Assembly (NCBI GenBank): GCA_037446915.1
Contig: JBBIHP010000117.1
Coordinates: 1-7,966 of the forward strand
Direction of reading: 5' to 3'
From: DSXH01 sp037446915
GTDB taxonomy: Bacteria > Bacteroidota > Ignavibacteria > Ignavibacteriales > Melioribacteraceae
DNA length: 7,966 bases
In this document: piece by piece, positions 5,680 to 7,966 of the stretch
How the letters are laid out: every line of letters begins with the position of its first letter
How positions within the stretch are numbered: the stretch's first letter is position 1
Notes under the pieces: generated by a model
The model's database searches: none
Told to the model about the DNA's origin: nothing
Seen by the model: the letters and a program-made list of their open reading frames with translations, nothing else
Translations under genes and position numbers: made by a program

Positions 5680-6462
5680 ATGAGAAGCAAAAATTATTCA
5701 TCTAAAACCGGTTTAAGTATTTTCCTAATTCTCCTTTTATTTTCAACCACATCTTCTGCTCAAGTTATTGGGGGTAAGGTTGTAGATGCCATTACCGGAA
5801 AACCAATTAGTGACACCTACATTTATTTTATGCCAACTGCTAAAACAATTTCAACATTTAGAATAAGTGATAGTCTGGGATTTTTTATTTACCGTAATCC
5901 AAAAGTAAAAGAGTTCTACCTCAAAGCAAACAGATTAGGTTATCAGGAAATAATTGTTGGTAAACTAAGAATTCCACAAAATGATACTTTAAACATTATA
6001 TTAGAAATGCACCCACTCCCAATTTTATTGAAAGAAATTGAGGTTGCCGGGAAAAAACCATTAGAAAATTATGATATGGAATTAGCAAATGTTGGTTTCT
6101 ATAGAAGGAAGAACTTTGGTGACGGCAAATTTTTAACTTCGAAAGATTTTAAAAACAGAGCAATAGGACACCTATCAGAAATATTATATGGAATACCGGG
6201 GATTATAGTTGCTAATAGACAGGTATTCTCTACAAGAAGACCCGGGTTATCCAATAGTTCGGGAGGCATGCTGATTTATATTGATGGAATGTTAGTTGAG
6301 AATGAACCGGGTAGTTTATTTAATCCACTTGATATGGTTTCTCCCAATAATATAAAGGCTATAGAGGTTTATAGGAATGGAACCATTGCCCCCTTTCAAT
6401 ATAGTAGAGGGAGACCCAATGGTGTAATTCTTATATGGACAGGTGTATTTGATAATTTATAG
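5680..6462 (+). CDS. Exported CarboxypepD-reg-like plus TonB-plug domain protein, barrel-less (copy 1)
   Basis: This 260-residue exported protein has a signal peptide at 1-27 (hydrophobic core LSIFLILLLF, cleavage after SSA before Q28). Residues 29-110 form a carboxypeptidase-regulatory-like beta-sandwich (VIGGKVVDAITGKPISD). Residues about 117-255 resemble a TonB-dependent receptor plug: LKEIEVAGKK, then LSEILYGIPGIIV, LIYIDGMLVE, IKAIEVYRNG and finally GVILIWTG. The linker contains ELANVGFYRRKNFGDGKF. The usual outer-membrane barrel of about 600 residues is absent, and the frame stops right after the plug, so this is a complete short architecture and not a truncation with visible remnants. 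Role unknown; a periplasmic or surface partner of an outer-membrane transporter, or a binding protein, is inferred. GGAAG lies 5 nt before the start. The next gene begins 11 bp after the stop and is a paralogue. Confidence 0.85.
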   Translation: MRSKNYSSKTGLSIFLILLLFSTTSSAQVIGGKVVDAITGKPISDTYIYFMPTAKTISTFRISDSLGFFIYRNPKVKEFYLKANRLGYQEIIVGKLRIPQNDTLNIILEMHPLPILLKEIEVAGKKPLENYDMELANVGFYRRKNFGDGKFLTSKDFKNRAIGHLSEILYGIPGIIVANRQVFSTRRPGLSNSSGGMLIYIDGMLVENEPGSLFNPLDMVSPNNIKAIEVYRNGTIAPFQYSRGRPNGVILIWTGVFDNL

Positions 6463-6470
6463 GAAGGTGG
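6461..6470 (+). promoter_or_regulatory. Ribosome binding site of plug-protein copy 2
   Basis: AGGAAGGTGG overlaps the stop codon of copy 1 and lies 3-10 nt before the ATG at 6474. It supports that start and translation from a shared mRNA. Confidence 0.6.
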
Positions 6471-6473
6471 TAA

Positions 6474-7286
6474 ATGAAACCAATAATAAGAATTTTCTGG
6501 GTTAGTCTATTATTAATTCTGAGTTTTACTGAATCATATTCTCAAACAATTATTGGTAATATCTACGATCTATCCAATAGGAAACCGATTCCTGATGTAA
6601 TTATTTTACTAAAACCTTCACTGGATAAGATTAACGCAATCCAAACAAGCGATGAAGAGGGAAATTTTTTATTTAGAAAAGTGAAACTGAGTGAATTCAT
6701 CATTCAGACTCAGCATGTCTCCTACGAGGACAAAATAGTTAACAGCTTATCATTTGCATCCAATGATACACTCGTTATTGACATAGGTCTTTTACCCGCT
6801 GCTTATACACTTGGAGAGATTACCGTTGAAGGCGAAAAGAAAGATATGGAATTGGATGCTGCCGGATTTTACACAAGAAAAAAGAGCAGAGATGGAAGAT
6901 TTTATTCAAAAGAAGAAATTAAAGAGAAAGTTAATAACACAATGAGAAGTTTTCTAACGGGTTTACTTGGGATTACTTATAAGAGAGAAGACAATGCCTT
7001 TTATTTTAATAGTTATGTGAATTCAGGAATGCCGATAAGATTTTATGTTGACGGTATATGGATCAATCAGGATAAATATGATGACGTACAAAGATACAGC
7101 GGATTGTTCGGTAAGCAAAAAGCTAAAAATCCAATGGGTTTAGATGCTCCTCCCAATCCGATTGAGTACCTTAACCCGCTTGAGATCAAAGCAATTGAAA
7201 TTTATTCGAGTATGATGCAAGCGCCTTATGAATTTGGAGGGGGCAAAACTCCTGGCGGCGTTGTTGTTATCTGGACCGGGAGATAG
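6474..7286 (+). CDS. Exported CarboxypepD-reg-like plus TonB-plug domain protein, barrel-less (copy 2)
   Basis: This 270-residue paralogue of the preceding gene has the same layout. A signal peptide spans 1-23 (IFWVSLLLILSF core, SYS before Q24). A regulatory-like beta-sandwich spans about 25-106 (TIIGNIYDLSNRKPIPD). The plug-like part starts near LGEITVEG at 113-120. Shared landmarks with copy 1 include IIG near the mature N-terminus, KPI-x-D, NDTL, MEL-x3-GFY-x-RK-x3-DG-x-F (E126 to F143), a VDG/IDG turn at 192-194, IKAIE-x-Y at 238-244 and a terminal GVVVIWTG. The middle of the plug is about 20 residues longer, with a KQKAKNPMGLDAPPNP insertion. There is no barrel after it. Tandem duplication followed by strong divergence is inferred; function is unknown. 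The gene is probably co-transcribed with copy 1 and converges on the M3 peptidase 23 bp later. Confidence 0.85.
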   Translation: MKPIIRIFWVSLLLILSFTESYSQTIIGNIYDLSNRKPIPDVIILLKPSLDKINAIQTSDEEGNFLFRKVKLSEFIIQTQHVSYEDKIVNSLSFASNDTLVIDIGLLPAAYTLGEITVEGEKKDMELDAAGFYTRKKSRDGRFYSKEEIKEKVNNTMRSFLTGLLGITYKREDNAFYFNSYVNSGMPIRFYVDGIWINQDKYDDVQRYSGLFGKQKAKNPMGLDAPPNPIEYLNPLEIKAIEIYSSMMQAPYEFGGGKTPGGVVVIWTGR

Positions 7287-7299
7287 AACCTTCAAGGTT
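7287..7299. terminator. Weak hairpin between convergent genes, possible terminator
   Basis: AACCT (7287-7291) and AGGTT (7295-7299) pair around TCA directly after the stop of plug-protein copy 2. A T-rich run (TTATTTTTT, 7310-7318) follows only 11 nt later. The stem is short, so this is a marginal candidate, but no better one exists in the 23-bp convergent gap. Confidence 0.25.
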
Positions 7300-7309
7300 T
7301 ACACAGTAA

Positions 7310-7966
7310 TTATTTTTTAGAATTTAACAACTCCTCAATCTGATCCATCACGCTATTCATTTTAGCAATTGTAAGATCAAATGCTTCGGGACTTAACGGA
7401 TCGAGTCCGGCTTTTTTAATCAGCTCAATCGGATAATCAGAAGAACCACCATTCAATATATTGTAAAATTTATCAACTGCCGGTTGACCTTCCTTTACAA
7501 TCTTTTCAGCAAGCGCTATCGCATAAATCAATGATGTGGAATATTGATAAACGTAATAAGTATAACCGACGAAATGATGAATGTATGCCCACTCGTAAGC
7601 GATATAATCCGGCACAACACATACATTCTGATCGTGTCCATAATATCTTTTCACAATATCGTAATATATTTTACTCATCTCTTCACCTGTAAGCGGCTCA
7701 CCGTTCTCAACTTTTTTATGAATCTCCCATTCAAATTCCGCAAAGGAAACCTGACGGTAAATTGTAGAACGCAATAAATCTAAATATGTCCCGAGCAGAT
7801 AGAGTTTTTCATCTCTGGATTTTGCATTCTTAACCATATAGTCATTCAGAAGAGCTTCATTAATTGTTGATGCAATCTCTGCAACAAAAGTGGCATACTG
7901 GGCATTAACAAACGGCTGGTTCTTGTTAGAATAATAGCTATGCATGGTATGGCCGAGCTCGTGTGC
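7310..7966 (-). CDS. pepF: M3 family oligoendopeptidase F, C-terminal part (5' end beyond window)
   Basis: The frame is open to the right edge and codes for 218 residues of the C-terminal catalytic region; full enzymes have about 570-600. The first visible codons give AHELGHTMHS, the zinc-binding HExxH motif with its two His ligands and catalytic Glu. FVAEIASTINEALL, about 25 residues on, supplies the third ligand, Glu. YYVYQYSTS and GGSSDYPIELIKKAGLDPLSP are typical PepF C-terminal segments. The ATG inside the HExxH motif at 7945 is internal and is not a start. The enzyme is a zinc metallopeptidase cleaving short oligopeptides, usually cytoplasmic. It converges on the plug-protein pair; whether it is functionally linked to the secreted S46 peptidase at the left is only suggested by their complementary roles. 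Confidence 0.93.
   Translation of the reverse strand, partial: AHELGHTMHSYYSNKNQPFVNAQYATFVAEIASTINEALLNDYMVKNAKSRDEKLYLLGTYLDLLRSTIYRQVSFAEFEWEIHKKVENGEPLTGEEMSKIYYDIVKRYYGHDQNVCVVPDYIAYEWAYIHHFVGYTYYVYQYSTSLIYAIALAEKIVKEGQPAVDKFYNILNGGSSDYPIELIKKAGLDPLSPEAFDLTIAKMNSVMDQIEELLNSKK

Noticed and set aside
7310..7945. Complete 211-residue gene starting at the ATG at 7945
   Set aside because: The ATG is the Met inside the HELGHTMH zinc motif. The frame continues upstream to the window edge, so the gene is a 5'-truncated view of a longer M3 peptidase.
1..7966. CRISPR array, tRNA, rRNA, insertion sequence or phage genes
   Set aside because: No regularly spaced repeats, tRNA-like cloverleaf, rRNA segment, transposase or phage protein was seen on either strand.

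Overview
The window looks like an AT-rich chromosome fragment from the Bacteroidota/Ignavibacteriota (FCB) side of the bacteria, most probably a draft or metagenomic assembly, since it holds a 100-N scaffold gap. The lineage is inferred from a secreted S46 dipeptidyl-peptidase, two carboxypeptidase-regulatory-like plus TonB-plug proteins ending in the I-W-T-G signature, a ManB-type phosphomannomutase and a PepF-type M3 peptidase. One promoter-like box fits the Bacteroidetes TAnnTTTG pattern. No 16S or other phylogenetic marker is present, so the placement is tentative.

Left part (1-2696): a nearly complete secreted S46 peptidase on the minus strand runs off the left edge. Upstream of it on the same strand is a 102-codon double zinc-ribbon gene with no ATG, GTG or TTG start. 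A perfect Shine-Dalgarno sequence points to an AUA start codon. A short divergent intergenic region separates it from the plus-strand genes.

Middle (2697-5224): phosphomannomutase and a 71-residue protein of unknown function lie on the plus strand. A strong bidirectional hairpin terminator separates them from a convergent class V PLP-dependent aminotransferase, whose C-terminal half is interrupted by the N block.

Right part (5225-7966): a divergent 52-codon small gene is followed at once by a long structured hairpin (5452-5537) that folds best as plus-strand RNA. Two tandem, clearly paralogous exported proteins follow; each has a CarboxypepD-reg-like domain and a TonB-type plug but no beta-barrel. 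The C-terminal part of an oligoendopeptidase F, including HExxH, enters convergently from the right edge.

Functionally, the two peptidases suggest a protein- or peptide-degrading lifestyle: the S46 enzyme would release dipeptides outside the cytoplasm and the M3 enzyme would cleave oligopeptides. Phosphomannomutase feeds GDP-mannose and surface-glycan synthesis. The genes do not form one obvious operon. The points most worth a second look are the AUA-start zinc-ribbon gene, the hairpin element with its small gene, and the barrel-less plug pair.
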